Positions 10,101 to 48,785 of a stretch of 64,000 nt of DNA are shown in pieces. Source of the DNA: Conus ventricosus (taxonomy: Eukaryota > Mollusca > Gastropoda > Neogastropoda > Conidae); the NCBI GenBank assembly GCA_018398815.1, contig CM031601.1, positions 34,142,475-34,206,474 of the forward strand, read 5' to 3'. Within the stretch, counting starts at the first letter, position 1; the number at the start of each line of letters is the position of its first letter. The position numbers and the translations under genes are program-made. Under the pieces are notes generated by a model. That model saw only the letters and a program-made list of their open reading frames with translations. It did not search any database and was not told the origin of the DNA.

Positions 10101-12092
10101 CACCTGTGCTGGCCTGTTCCTGTAAACCATGCAGTAAGCATGCATGCTGAGCAGTGAACAGATAGTTCAGTCCCATTCCTGTAAACCATGCTGCATGCAT
10201 GCATGCTGAGCGGTGAACAGATGGTTCAGTCCCATTCCTGTAAACCATGCAGCATGCATGCATGCTGAGCAGTGAACAGATGGTTCAGTCCCATTCCTGT
10301 AAACCATGCTGCATGCATGCATGCTGAGCGGTGAACAGATGGTTCAGTCCCATTCCTGTAAACCATGCAGCATGCATGCATGCTGAGCAGTGAACAGATG
10401 GTTCAGTCCCATTCCTGTAAACCATGCTGCATGCATGCATGCTGAGCGGTGAACAGATGGTTCAGTCCCATTCCTGTAACCATGCGCAGCATGCATGCTG
10501 AGCGGTGAACAATGTCAGTCCATTCTGTAACATGCTGCATGCAGCATGCTGAGCGTGAACAGATGGTTCAGTCCCATTCCTGTAAACCATGCTGTATGCA
10601 TGCTGAGCGGTGAACAGATAGTTCAGTCCCATTCCTGTAAACCATGCAGCATGCATGCTGAGCGGTGAACAGATGGTTCAGTCCCATTCCTGTAAACCAT
10701 GCTGCATGCATGCATGCTGAGCGGTGAACAGATGGTTCAGTCCCATTCCTGTAAACCATGCTGCATGCATGCATGCTGAGCAGTGAACAGATGGTTCAGT
10801 CCCATTCCTGTAAACCATGCTGCATGCATGCATGCTGAGCGGTGAACAGATGGTTCAGTCCCATTCCTGTAAACCATGCTGTATGCATGCTGAGCGGTGA
10901 ACAGATAGTTCAGTCCCATTCCTGTAAACCATGCTGCATGCATGCATGCTGAGCAGTGAACAGATGGTTCAGTCCCGTTCCTGTAAACCATGCTGCATGC
11001 ATGCATGCTGAGCGGTGAACAGATAGTTCAGTCCCATTCCTGTAAACCATGCTGCATGCATGCATGCTGAGCGGTGAACAGATAGTTCAGTCCCGTTCCT
11101 GTAAACCATGCAGCATGCATGCATGCTGAGCGGTGAACAGATAGTTCAGTCCCATTCCTGTAAACCATGCTGCATGCATGCATGCTGAGCGGTGAACAGA
11201 TAGTTCAGTCCCATTCCTGTAAACCATGCTGCATGCATGCATGCTGAGCAGTGAACAGATGGTTCAGTCCCATTCCTGTAAACCATGCATGCATGCTGAG
11301 CGGTGAACAGATAGTTCAGTCCCATTCCTGTAAACCATGCTGCATGCATGCATGCTGAGCGGTGAACAGATAGTTCAGTCCCATTCCTGTAAACCATGCT
11401 GCATGCATGCATGCTGAGCGGTGAACAGATAGTTCAGTCCTGTTCCTGTAAACCATGCAGCATGCATGCATGCTGAGCGGTGAACAGATAGTTCAGTCCT
11501 GTTCCTGTAAACCATGCAGCATGCATGCATGCTGAGCAGTGAACAGATGGTTCAGTCCCATTCCTGTAAACCATGCTGCATGCATGCATGCTGAGCGGTG
11601 AACAGATGGTTCAGTCCCATTCCTGTAAACCATGCTGCATGCATGCATGCTGAGCGGTGAACAGATAGTTCAGTCCTGTTCCTGTAAACCATGCAGCATG
11701 CATGCATGCTGAGCGGTGAACAGATAGTTCAGTCCTGTTCCTGTAAACCATGCAGCATGCATGCATGCTGAGCGGTAAACAGATGGTTCAGTCCCATTCC
11801 TGTACACCATGCTGCATGCATGCATGCTGAGCGGTGAACAGATAGTTCAGTCCCATTCCTGTAAACCATGCAGCATGCATGCATGCTGAGCGGTGAACAG
11901 ATAGTTCAGTCCTGTTCCTGTAAACCATGCAGCATGCATGCATGCTGAGCGGTGAACAGATAGTTCAGTCCTGTTCCTGTAAACCATGCAGCATGCATGC
12001 ATGCATGCTGAGCGGTGAACAGATAGTTCAGTCCTGTTCCTGTAAACCATGCAGCATGCATGGATGCTGAGCGGTGAACAGATAGTTCAGTG
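10101..12092. repeat. 59-bp minisatellite, about 34 copies
   Basis: Unit: GTTCAGTCCCATTCCTGTAA, ACCATGCAGCATGCATGCAT, GCTGAGCGGTGAACAGATG. The GCATGCATGC core is self-complementary. Copies differ by A/G and C/T transitions and by the number of GCAT steps. A patch at about 10475-10560 has many single-base losses and looks like raw read error. It ends directly at a LINE fragment. Confidence 0.95.
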
Positions 12093-12095
12093 CGA

Positions 12096-13015
12096 CTGAT
12101 TCGTTACTTGTAAGATGGGTACCACAGAAGACTGGTTCAAGACAACTGTGGGAAAGAGGCAAGGCTGTTTACTTTCACCCACCTTTTTCAACATTTACAT
12201 GGAGAGAATTATGACTGACGCACTGGAGGGATATCAAAGCTCAGTAAGCATTGGTGGCATGATAGTAACAAACCTTCGCTTTGCCAATGACATTGACGGG
12301 CTAGCAGGAGAAGAGCAGGAACTAGCCAGCTTAGCAGAACGCCTTGACAAAGGTTCTGCAGAATTTGGCATGGAGATCAGCACCGAAAAGAGAAAACTGA
12401 TGAACAGCAACACCAACAGCATCAGCACTAACATCACTACCATGGGAGAAAAACTAGAGATGGTTCAAAATCTCAAGTACCTTGGGTCAATCATTTTAGA
12501 TAAGGGATCAACACCTGAAGATCTTTCCAGAGTTGCACAAATGACAGCAGCATTAGCCAGACTAAGAGCTATCTAGAATGACAGAAACATCACAATCAGT
12601 TCCAAGATCAGACTGATGTAATCCTTGCTCATTGATATATTTCTCTATGCCCGTGAGATGTGGACTCTGACGTCTGAACTTGAGAGAAGGATTCAGGCAT
12701 TAGAGATGAGATACTTTCACAAGAACCTTTGTATCTCATACAAAGTCCTCATTACCAAGTTGGAGGTCCAGACCAGAGTAAGGCAAGCCACTGGACCATA
12801 CAAAGACCTGTTGCCCACATGAAAAGAAGGAAAATGAGATGGCACGGTTGTGTATTAAGATACAGATTTGCCAAAACCATTCTACAAGGAACAGTGCGAG
12901 GAGGCAGAAGTTTAGGAAGACAGAAAGAGATGGGAGGACAACATCAGTGCATGGACTTGCCTCACACACAATTGCCTAAAAGCATCTGTGAAATGGGAGG
13001 AGTGGAGTAAGCTTG
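12096..13015 (+). pseudogene. LINE endonuclease/reverse transcriptase relic, 5'-truncated
   Basis: The plus strand encodes VGKRQGCLLSPTFFNIYMER, then NLRFANDIDGLAGEE, then KYLGSII, then after two stops the C-terminal LERRIQALEMRYF and, in another frame, FAKTILQGTVRGGR. This is the palm-to-C-terminus of a non-LTR reverse transcriptase. The catalytic box reads FAND where FADD is expected, so an active-site aspartate is lost. Stops at about 12574 and 12615 and a shift near 12820 confirm it is dead. The 59-bp array abuts it on the left. Confidence 0.85.
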
Positions 13016-13069
13016 TTTGAAAGACTTATGTGGTGTCCCAATGGTCTTCAAGACTCTGGGATAGGTGAA

Positions 13070-16000
13070 AGTTAAAGCACTGAGAAACGACACTTTGTGA
13101 CCCACTAAACTAACACTGACCGCATGAACCACCTTTGTGACCAATATTAAACATGACGAATTGATCTTGTGACACTATAATTAAATGCCGACAATTGACC
13201 ACATCTTGTGACCAACTACAACTTAAACACTGAACGAAATTGACACATCTTGTGACCCAACTAAAACTAAACACTGACGACTGAAGTTGAACATTGTGAC
13301 ACCAACTAACTAAACTTTTATAACATGACGACAGAGCTTGACCACAAGAAATCCTTGTGACCGACAATTAAACTTAAACATGAGACAAACTTGACACATC
13401 CTTGTTGCCCAACTATCAACTTAACATGACGAAACTTGACCACCATCCTTGTGACAATAAATTAAACATGACCGACACTTGTGAACCGATCCTTGTGACC
13501 CCAACTCAATTAACACTGACCGAAACTGGACACATCCTTGTGACCCCAACTACAACTTAAACATGACCGACAACTTGACCACCATCCTTGTGACCCCAAC
13601 TACAACTTAAACACTGACCGACAACTTGACCACCATCCTTGTGACCCCAACTACAACTTAAACACTGACCGACAACTTGACCACCATCCTTGTGACCCCA
13701 ACTACAACTTAAACACTGACCGACAACTTGACCACCATCCTTGTGACCCAACTACAACTTAAACACTGACCGACAACTTGACCACCATCCTTGTGACCCC
13801 AACTACAACTTAAACACTGACCGACAACTTGACCACCATCCTTGTGACCCCAACTACAACTTAAACACTGACCGACAACTTGACCACCATCCTTGTGACC
13901 CCAACTACAACTTAAACACTGACCGACAACTTGACCACCATCCTTGTGACCCCAACTACAACTTAAACACTGACCGACAACTTGACCACCATCCTTGTGA
14001 CCCCAACTACAACTTAAACACTGACCGACAACTTGACCACCATCCTTGTGACCCCAACTACAACTTAAACACTGACCGACAACTTGACCACCATCCTTGT
14101 GACCCCAACTACAACTTAAACACTGACCGACAACTTGACCACCATCCTTGTGACCCCAACTACAACTTAAACACTGACCGACAACTTGACCACCATCCTT
14201 GTGACCCCAACTACAACTTAAACACTGACCGACAACTTGACCACCATCCTTGTGACCCCAACTACAACTTAAACACTGACCGACAACTTGACCACCATCC
14301 TTGTGACCCCAACTACAACTTAAACACTGACCGACAACTTGACCACCATCCTTGTGACCCCAACTACAACTTAAACACTGACCGACAACTTGACCACCAT
14401 CCTTGTGACCCCAACTACAACTTAAACACTGACCGACAACTTGACCACCATCCTTGTGACCCCAACTACAACTTAAACACTGACCGACAACTTGACCACC
14501 ATCCTTGTGACCCCAACTACAACTTAAACACTGACCGACAACTTGACCACCATCCTTGTGACCCCAACTACAACTTAAACACTGACCGACAACTTGACCA
14601 CCATCCTTGTGACCCCAACTACAACTTAAACACTGACCGACAACTTGACCACCATCCTTGTGACCCCAACTACAACTTAAACACTGACCGACAACTTGAC
14701 CACCATCCTTGTGACCCCAACTACAACTTAAACACTGACCGACAACTTGACCACCATCCTTGTGACCCCAACTACAACTTAAACACTGACCGACAACTTG
14801 ACCACCATCCTTGTGACCCCAACTACAACTTAAACACTGACCGACAACTTGACCACCATCCTTGTGACCCCAACTACAACTTAAACACTGACCGACAACT
14901 TGACCACCATCCTTGTGACCCCAACTACAACTTAAACACTGACCGACAACTTGACCACCATCCTTGTGACCCCAACTACAACTTAAACACTGACCGACAA
15001 CTTGACCACCATCCTTGTGACCCCAACTACAACTTAAACACTGACCGACAACTTGACCACCATCCTTGTGACCCCAACTACAACTTAAACACTGACCGAC
15101 AACTTGACCACCATCCTTGTGACCCCAACTACAACTTAAACACTGACCGACAACTTGACCACCATCCTTGTGACCCCAACTACAACTTAAACACTGACCG
15201 ACAACTTGACCACCATCCTTGTGACCCCAACTACAACTTAAACACTGACCGACAACTTGACCACCATCCTTGTGACCCCAACTACAACTTAAACACTGAC
15301 CGACAACTTGACCACCATCCTTGTGACCCCAACTACAACTTAAACACTGACCGACAACTTGACCACCATCCTTGTGACCCCAACTACAACTTAAACACTG
15401 ACCGACAACTTGACCACCATCCTTGTGACCCCAACTACAACTTAAACACTGACCGACAACTTGACCACCATCCTTGTGACCCCAACTACAACTTAAACAC
15501 TGACCGACAACTTGACCACCATCCTTGTGACCCCAACTACAACTTAAACACTGACCGACAACTTGACCACCATCCTTGTGACCCCAACTACAACTTAAAC
15601 ACTGACCGACAACTTGACCACCATCCTTGTGACCCCAACTACAACTTAAACACTGACCGACAACTTGACCACCATCCTTGTGACCCCAACTACAACTTAA
15701 ACACTGACCGACAACTTGACCACCATCCTTGTGACCCCAACTACAACTTAAACACTGACCGACAACTTGACCACCATCCTTGTGACCCCAACTACAACTT
15801 AAACACTGACCGACAACTTGACCACCATCCTTGTGACCCCAACTACAACTTAAACACTGACCGACAACTTGACCACCATCCTTGTGACCCCAACTACAAC
15901 TTAAACACTGACCGACAACTTGACCACCATCCTTGTGACCCCAACTACAACTTAAACACTGACCGACAACTTGACCACCATCCTTGTGACCCCAACTACA

Positions 16001-18800
16001 ACTTAAACACTGACCGACAACTTGACCACCATCCTTGTGACCCCAACTACAACTTAAACACTGACCGACAACTTGACCACCATCCTTGTGACCCCAACTA
16101 CAACTTAAACACTGACCGACAACTTGACCACCATCCTTGTGACCCCAACTACAACTTAAACACTGACCGACAACTTGACCACCATCCTTGTGACCCCAAC
16201 TACAACTTAAACACTGACCGACAACTTGACCACCATCCTTGTGACCCCAACTACAACTTAAACACTGACCGACAACTTGACCACCATCCTTGTGACCCCA
16301 ACTACAACTTAAACACTGACCGACAACTTGACCACCATCCTTGTGACCCCAACTACAACTTAAACACTGACCGACAACTTGACCACCATCCTTGTGACCC
16401 CAACTACAACTTAAACACTGACCGACAACTTGACCACCATCCTTGTGACCCCAACTACAACTTAAACACTGACCGACAACTTGACCACCATCCTTGTGAC
16501 CCCAACTACAACTTAAACACTGACCGACAACTTGACACATCCTTGTGACCCAACTACCTAACATGACCGCAACTTGACCCTCTGGCCCAACTACAACTTA
16601 AACACTGACCGACAACTTGACCACCATCCTTGTGACCCCAACTACAACTTAAACACTGACCGACAACTTGACCACCATCCTTGTGACCCCAACTACAACT
16701 TAAACACTGACCGACAACTTGACCACCATCCTTGTGACCCCAACTACAACTTAAACACTGACCGACAACTTGACCACCATCCTTGTGACCCCAACTACAA
16801 CTTAAACACTGACCGACAACTTGACCACCATCCTTGTGACCCCAACTACAACTTAAACACTGCCCGACAACTTGACCACCATCCTTGTGACCCCAACTAC
16901 AACTTAAACACTGACCGACAACTTGACCACCATCCTTGTGACCCCAACTACAACTTAAACACTGACCGACAACTTGACCACCATCCTTGTGACCCCAACT
17001 ACAACTTAAACACTGACCGACAACTTGACCACCATCCTTGTGACCCCAACTACAACTTAAACACTGACCGACAACTTGACCACCATCCTTGTGACCCCAA
17101 CTACAACTTAAACACTGACCGACAACTTGACCACCATCCTTGTGACCCCAACTACAACTTAAACACTGACCGACAACTTGACCACCATCCTTGTGACCCC
17201 AACTACAACTTAAACACTGACCGACAACTTGACCACCATCCTTGTGACCCCAACTACAACTTAAACACTGACCGACAACTTGACCACCATCCTTGTGACC
17301 CCAACTACAACTTAAACACTGACCGACAACTTGACCACCATCCTTGTGACCCCAACTACAACTTAAACACTGACCGACAACTTGACCACCATCCTTGTGA
17401 CCCCAACTACAACTTAAACACTGACCGACAACTTGACCACCATCCTTGTGACCCCAACTACAACTTAAACACTGACCGACAACTTGACCACCATCCTTGT
17501 GACCCCAACTACAACTTAAACACTGACCGACAACTTGACCACCATCCTTGTGACCCCAACTACAACTTAAACACTGACCGACAACTTGACCACCATCCTT
17601 GTGACCCCAACTACAACTTAAACACTGACCGACAACTTGACCACCATCCTTGTGACCCCATAACTAAACACTGACGAAACTAACCATTTGTGACCAATAC
17701 AACTTAACATGACCGACAACTTGCCACCATCCTTGTGACCCCAACTACAACTTAAACACTGACCGACAACTTGACCACCATCCTTGTGACCCCAACTACA
17801 ACTTAAACACTGACCGACAACTTGACCACCATCCTTGTGACCCAACTACAACTTAAACACTGACCGACAACTTGACCACCATCCTTGTGACCCCAACTAC
17901 AACTTAAACACTGACCGACAACTTGACCACCATCCTTGTGACCCCAACTACAACTTAAACACTGACCGACAACTTGACCACCATCCTTGTGACCCCAACT
18001 ACAACTTAAACACTGACCGACAACTTGACCACCATCCTTGTGACCCCAACTACAACTTAAACACTGACCGACAACTTGACCACCATCCTTGTGACCCCAA
18101 CTACAACTTAAACACTGACCGACAACTTGACCACCATCCTTGTGACCCCAACTACAACTTAAACACTGACCGACAACTTGACCACCATCCTTGTGACCCC
18201 AACTACAACTTAAACACTGACCGACAACTTGACCACCATCCTTGTGACCCCAACTACAACTTAAACACTGACCGACAACTTGACCACCATCCTTGTGACC
18301 CCAACTACAACTTAAACACTGACCGACAACTTGACCACCATCCTTGTGACCCCAACTACAACTTAAACACTGACCGACAACTTGACCACCATCCTTGTGA
18401 CCCAACTACAACTTAAACACTGACCGACAACTTGACCACCATCCTTGTGACCCCAACTACAACTTAAACACTGACCGACAACTTGACCACCATCCTTGTG
18501 ACCCCAACTACAACTTAAACACTGACCGACAACTTGACCACCATCCTTGTGACCCCAACTACAACTTAAACACTGACCGACAACTTGACCACCATCCTTG
18601 TGACCCCAACTACAACTTAAACACTGACCGACAACTTGACCACCATCCTTGTGACCCCAACTACAACTTAAACACTGACCGACAACTTTACCACCATCCT
18701 TGTGACCCCAACTACAACTTAAACACTGACCGACAACTTTACCACCATCCTTGTGACCCCAACTACAACTTAAACACTGACCGACAACTTTACCACCATC
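13070..18800. repeat. 51-bp satellite, about 110 copies
   Basis: The unit is ACTTAAACACTGACCGACAA, CTTGACCACCATCCTTGTGA, CCCCAACTACA. Copies from 13556 to about 16530, 16590 to 17655 and 17725 to 18800 are nearly identical. The left edge (13070-13555) and two short patches (about 16535-16590 and 17655-17725) are frayed by single-base deletions. Because 51 is 3 x 17, a frame stays open for 2.8 kb on the minus strand and 1.1 kb on the plus strand; these are not proteins. Confidence 0.98.
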
Positions 18801-19880
18801 CAACTTACATTTGCGTTTATTCCCTGGGGAAAAAATGGAAAAATACAGTAATATTTTGTGTCTTTCCCTCGCACTACCGTACTTAACATAATTTGTACTG
18901 TTTTATTTCCTTTTTGACAGTCTATAGTATTCATTTAATGAGTGACTGTGTGTGCAGACGCTGTCCTGTTCGTCATTTATTGTTCATCCTAGTCTCCAAT
19001 TTATGGGAGGGAGATATAAAGATCTGCCTGCTCTTGGTTCCAGTTCCCTTCTTTTCAACACTCCCTCCTCTCAACAACAGTCAGCTATTTATTGTGTACA
19101 TTTTCAGCTCTTTTATGTAGGGTTTCCTGTTAGACTCTTGTGTTGAGCTCCTTCCTGTTAATGTATTCTGGATTGGTTTCTTGAACTTTTCATCTTTTTG
19201 GAATTGTTCTCTTGTTGTCCAGATGTCTACCAAGATTTTGAAATATACCAGCAATTTTAAATCATAAGTTCAATACTTGTTCACAGTTTCAGTAATGTAG
19301 ATATATGCAAGTCAGAATTTCCAAATTGTCCCTGCCTTTATGTTGTAAATCTTTGTGACAATTTTCACAAAATCAAAAAATTCTTGAAACTGTTTTCAGT
19401 CCTGAACTTGGAATATTGTTGTATGGGAGAGAAAGGACATTACATTTGTTTGAGTGAATTAATATAATCTTTTGTTTTTTCTTTTACCTAATTATATGTA
19501 ATTGTGAATTATTCCATTTGGGCCCCCCCCCCCCCCCCCCCTCCCTCCTACAGACTCTCTTGCTCATGCAACGTGGGCAAGCATGGACAAAACAAAGAGT
19601 TCCCCTTTTAATTCAGAACTAAACTTTTTATATTATTGACATAGAGCTCCTTTCACTTTGTTTCACAAAAATTATACAAAGATATTTTCAATTAAACACA
19701 TGAACAAGTCCTCATGGACTCAAAATAAAATATATTCTCTTTTCAAGTTCACACTCACACCGCAGTACAAAATGTTCTATTATCACAAGGTCTCCTGGTC
19801 CTCGCAGACCTGTAACAGTTTCTTTTCCAGTGTCCAATCTCTGTGACCTCTTGTTGACTTATGAAAAACACACAACATCT
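18801..19880 (-). other. 3' flank and probable 3' UTR of the NSDHL gene
   Basis: Downstream of the TGA at 19883-19881 the minus strand is A+T-rich without coding frames. A possible ATTAAA poly(A) signal lies at 19613-19608. It falls inside a dispersed repeat also present at about 30530-30662, so its use is uncertain. A poly-C run at about 19525-19541 borders that repeat. Nothing else recognised up to the satellite. Confidence 0.45.
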
Positions 19881-44992
<25,112 letters not shown>

Positions 44993-45264
44993 TCATACTT
45001 TCACTGTTTCTTATAGTTCTACTCTGGAGTTGTGTTGATCTTGTTCAACCAATCTTCTTTGGACTTTGCGGCTGTGATTTGCTGTATGTGTTTATGCTCT
45101 TGAGTCATGTCAGATTCACTTAGAACATGATCAACGAGACTCCTGTTCACAAATACAATGAATCAAGATGAAATGAAAGGCAGAAAATGGAGAGCTACCT
45201 AAAGAACAAATGAAGACCTTGACTGGGTTCTGTAAAGCGATAAAGTCACCGCGATAAGGTAGGA
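44993..45264 (-). other. 5' flank or 5' UTR of the NSDHL gene
   Basis: Sequence upstream of the first ATG. No clear TATA box, and no acceptor with a pyrimidine tract that would prove an upstream exon. Confidence 0.35.
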
Positions 45265-45455
45265 CATCAGTCTCTTGTATATACAGGAAGGAGAAAGTCT
45301 CCCCTGTGGGGTTTGATGTTAGCACCTGATATACTCAGGGAAAGAGAAAGTCACCCCTGTCCTGTATGGTTGACATCAGTACCTGATATATACATGGAAG
45401 GAAAAAATCACCCCCGTGGGTTTGACATCAGTACCTGATACATGAAGGAAAGGAG

Positions 45456-45503
<48 letters not shown>

Positions 45504-45525
45504 CACACACACACACACAGTGTGG
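45265..45525. repeat. About 55-60-bp repeat, 4 copies, then (CA)n
   Basis: Units share GACATCAGTACCTGATATAT, ACATGGAAGGA and TCACCCCTGTGGG. The last runs into a CA tract at about 45457-45520. Confidence 0.88.
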
Positions 45526-45669
45526 TCTTGAAACTTAGCAGACGTGGTGTAGCATGTACATATCATGTACTAGTCTGCACACAGTGACATCTCCTTGATG
45601 AAACTGAAACCATAACTGTATGAACAGTCAACCAATGTTGGTATATTTGTCTCTGGCAAAAACACTTAA

Positions 45670-45962
45670 GAACAGTTATTTAGAGTTTCAGCTTTTTCTA
45701 AGTCTTTAACAACTATCATGCCATCTTGTCTTTTCAGTGCGCAGATGCCTGCATTAATTTTCATTCTACCTAGGACACACTTCCAAAACATTTTGGGCTG
45801 ATTGTTCGCTTGTTTCACAAAGCGTAACTTGCGTTTCACATTCTTTTCCTTTTCTTTAATTAATGCTGTGCACTTATTTCTCTCTCTGATACATTCAAAA
45901 TAAGCATGCAGATATCTCATGTATATCTTACACATTTTCATGCATCTAAAAAGTTCTCCCAC
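45670..45962 (-). pseudogene. LINE fragment, region before the RT domain
   Basis: An open frame of 98 codons contains YFECIRERNKCTALIKEKEK, QPKMFWKCVL and KRQDGMIVVKDLEKAETLNN. This is the basic linker between endonuclease and reverse transcriptase of jockey/CR1-like elements, same region as 63704-63980 but a different copy. No RT domain follows. Confidence 0.65.
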
Positions 45963-46369
45963 ACTAGTGTTCCTCTCACACTGCCACCCTGTCTAATCTT
46001 TGGCATGCATTCCTCTATATATTTTAGTTATATATATACCCTCTATGCAACCCAAAACCTCCACTACATCCATCTCATCCACAGCCATCTGTTCATGCTC
46101 CCTAGTTTCAGTTTTATCAAGCAGGTCTGTGGACTGGTCCATGTACGCTACACCACATCCACTGAGTTTCCAGACCACGCTGCGCAGGATTTAAAGCTGA
46201 TGGATAAATGCATCAATGACTAAGATAAGAAAATTTAAGAAGAGGGTCTCGTGGCTATGACTTAGCGTGTCTCTCAGTCTGACCTATACATTAGCCTAAC
46301 ACGTTTGTCTGGCCTTGGGTACCTGCCTAACATTGGCTGTGCCATTATCATTACTGTGTGTGTGGTGAG
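45963..46369. other. Unique sequence, nothing recognised
   Basis: Short open frames only, possibly more of the adjoining LINE. Confidence 0.4.
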
Positions 46370-46484
46370 TATATACAGATGTGTGTACCACATCACATGC
46401 ATGCATGGGTGTGAGGGCACGAGCCCATGTGTGTGCGCCAGTGTATGCGGTGCATGTACATGTGTGTGTCACTATGTGTGTGCT

Positions 46485-46529
<45 letters not shown>

Positions 46530-46547
46530 TGTGTGTTGTGTGTGTGC

Positions 46548-46585
<38 letters not shown>

Positions 46586-46627
46586 TAGAGAGAGAGAGAG
46601 ACAGACAGACAGACAGTGTGTGTGTGT

Positions 46628-46672
<45 letters not shown>

Positions 46673-46697
46673 ATGTCAATGTGTGTGCTTGTGTGTC

Positions 46698-46768
<71 letters not shown>

Positions 46769-46925
46769 CGTGTGTGTGTGCGTGCGTGCACGTGTGTATG
46801 CTTGTGTATGATTTGTGGGCTTGTGTAAGCATGCTCCTGCATGCACACATCTGCACATGTATGCATACCTGTGTACTTGTGTATAAGGGAGTATACCCGC
46901 GCGCGAATGCGTGTGTGTGTGTGCA
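46370..46925. repeat. (GT)n/(GA)n compound microsatellite
   Basis: Long GT tracts with (GA) at about 46568-46600, CAGA steps, and GC-rich GTGCGTGC steps. Cysteine/valine or histidine/threonine frames here are artefacts. Confidence 0.95.
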
Positions 46926-48096
46926 TGCACACTATCACAATCATTGTCTCATGTCACGCTGAATTTATACTGTAGAAGTACGGTTGGTTGTAAATGCTGT
47001 TGTAACCTCAATCTATGGCTGTTCAGTTTTGTCGCAGTGCTAAGACTGGACTGTCTCATGACAGTGCCGTTAGTCTTGAGCGCCGTCCCTCATGGCATCA
47101 GGTGTCGCACTGCCAGAGTTGGTCAGCCTGTACAGTGTTCTTTCTTTACACATCCGCAGTCATCATTTTGATGGTTCTGATGTGTTTGTCTTTAGTCATA
47201 TATCATATCATATCATATCATATCAGGTTCAGGAACTAGTAGGCCTGTACTAGGCCTTTCTCCTGATCGAAACACTATTCACAATTTTGCCGATTCTTCA
47301 ACTACACTTCGCAGTTAGCGGGTGGGTGGAGTAGTGTGGGTGGCAAGATCAATAGTCAAAATTTCTCAGCGGTAAAAACACTTCCACCAAGCTCGCACAG
47401 CATCCACACGTCTCAAAACATATGTAGAAGAAAATGATCTGGTTATTTAGCAAAGGAAAAGTAGAGGAGTATGGCGAGTAATCTTGACCAGTGGGCAACG
47501 GCTGGATGGTGACGTAGTATCGGATGATTTGGTCGTACGATTTGAGAAATATACCATTTCTCTCGAACTTTCATCTCATCAAACATTCAAACGAATGTCT
47601 ATTTCATAATGAAAGGTCAGTGATAAAAAGACATGACAAGTCTGACGATAGTAAAGTGACGTGCACCGAGCGGTAGGGCAAAAAAGTTACCGGCACGTTG
47701 AACTCACCGTGATCTTGACAGCCATTTAAGTTCATCTGCTCAGGGGGCGTTTCAAAACTATTTTCAGTCGGGTCAAAACAACAATCTAAAAAATCGGCAT
47801 AAATCTTAGAAAAAATAAAGCACTGAAAGGCATAGCATTTAAATGAGTGCTAGCTCCGAAGTGTCATATGTGTATCGTAAAGTAAAGACGATTATATTAT
47901 CCTCTTAAACATGATTCCACTTTGAAACAGAGTCCAATCCAGTTTTAAATGTGGTGCATCCGGGTCGTTTGGCGGCGAGTTTCGTCTCGAAGATCAACAA
48001 AGCAGCTGACTGATTGACAGGTTCTCTCGCCAATGAAAAAGAAAAGAAAAGAAAAAAAAAAGAAAAGACAAGAAAAGAAAAATGGTTGAGTTTAGC
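46926..48096. other. Unique sequence; weak LTR-like patch at 46985-47120
   Basis: At about 46990-47065 short blocks (CTATGGCTGT, TGTCGCAGTGCTA, ACTGTCTC) occur in the same order as in the LTRs at 48101-48785 and 52468-53146. This may be an old solo LTR. A (CATAT)n run lies at about 47198-47224. A good donor-like site lies on the minus strand at 47708|47707 (CACG|GTGAGT), with no coding frame I can confirm. Confidence 0.35.
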
Positions 48097-48100
48097 GTAC

Positions 48101-48785
48101 TGAAGTGTTTTCCCTACACTCAAGAGAAGTTCGTTTATATACCTAGCACTTCTGCACTCGCACACACGCACTCTACCTTACCTGTCAGTCCAGACTCTGG
48201 CTTGGGGGCTTCGACAGGATTCTTTCCCAAGCCCTTCACTGGCATGAACTGTCAAGTAAGGTCGGTCACACACAGTCTGCGACGCACTCTGTCCAAGCTT
48301 CCAAGCCGAGCTTGCAGCTTTCATCAGAGGGTCAAGCAGCTGGTACAGTCTATTCTGTCAGTGTCCACCTCCGGGCCCAGCAGTGGTGCTGTCAGAACCG
48401 TCCTAGCCGTTGTGTCCGTCTACGGCTGTACTGTCGCAGTGCTAGGGCAAAACTGTCTCCTGGTAACTGGAGGCCCCAGCACTGGTCTGTCACTAGTGTA
48501 CTGTAGTACGACGTAGCTCCCTAGCTAACTACAAGTTAGCTAGTCCGCTCCCCTTAAGGCCGAGTGTCGAGCTCCCTAGCTAACTACAAGTTAGCTAGTC
48601 CGCTCTCTCCTCAAGGCCCGAGTGTCGCTAACCTAACAACAAGTCAGTAGCACCGCACTCTTCAAGCTCCGTGTCGTACTCTCGGAGTTCGTCGGCTTGT
48701 TTACACGAGTGTCAGTGAACACTTCTCACGCGAGGTGCACTTCCGCTGAGCTCGCCTACGTGCGCAGAAACCGTGCGTCACTACA
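48101..48785 (-). repeat. 3' LTR
   Basis: Matches 52468-53146 with a handful of substitutions and indels. It contains two tandem copies of a segment with the perfect inverted repeat CTAGCTAACT..AGTTAGCTAG. A C-rich strand (purine tract on the minus strand) immediately precedes its TG end at 48786-48797. Confidence 0.93.

Noticed and set aside
13709..16564. 951-codon minus-strand frame of 17-residue repeats, and a 366-codon plus-strand frame at 16574-17674
   Set aside because: The 51-bp satellite period is a multiple of three and the unit lacks a stop in those frames; openness on both strands shows it is an artefact.
46296..46962. Cysteine/valine-rich and histidine/threonine-rich frames, also at 6405-7238, 30592-31210 and 37335-37755
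   Set aside because: Dinucleotide repeat translation, not metal-binding proteins.
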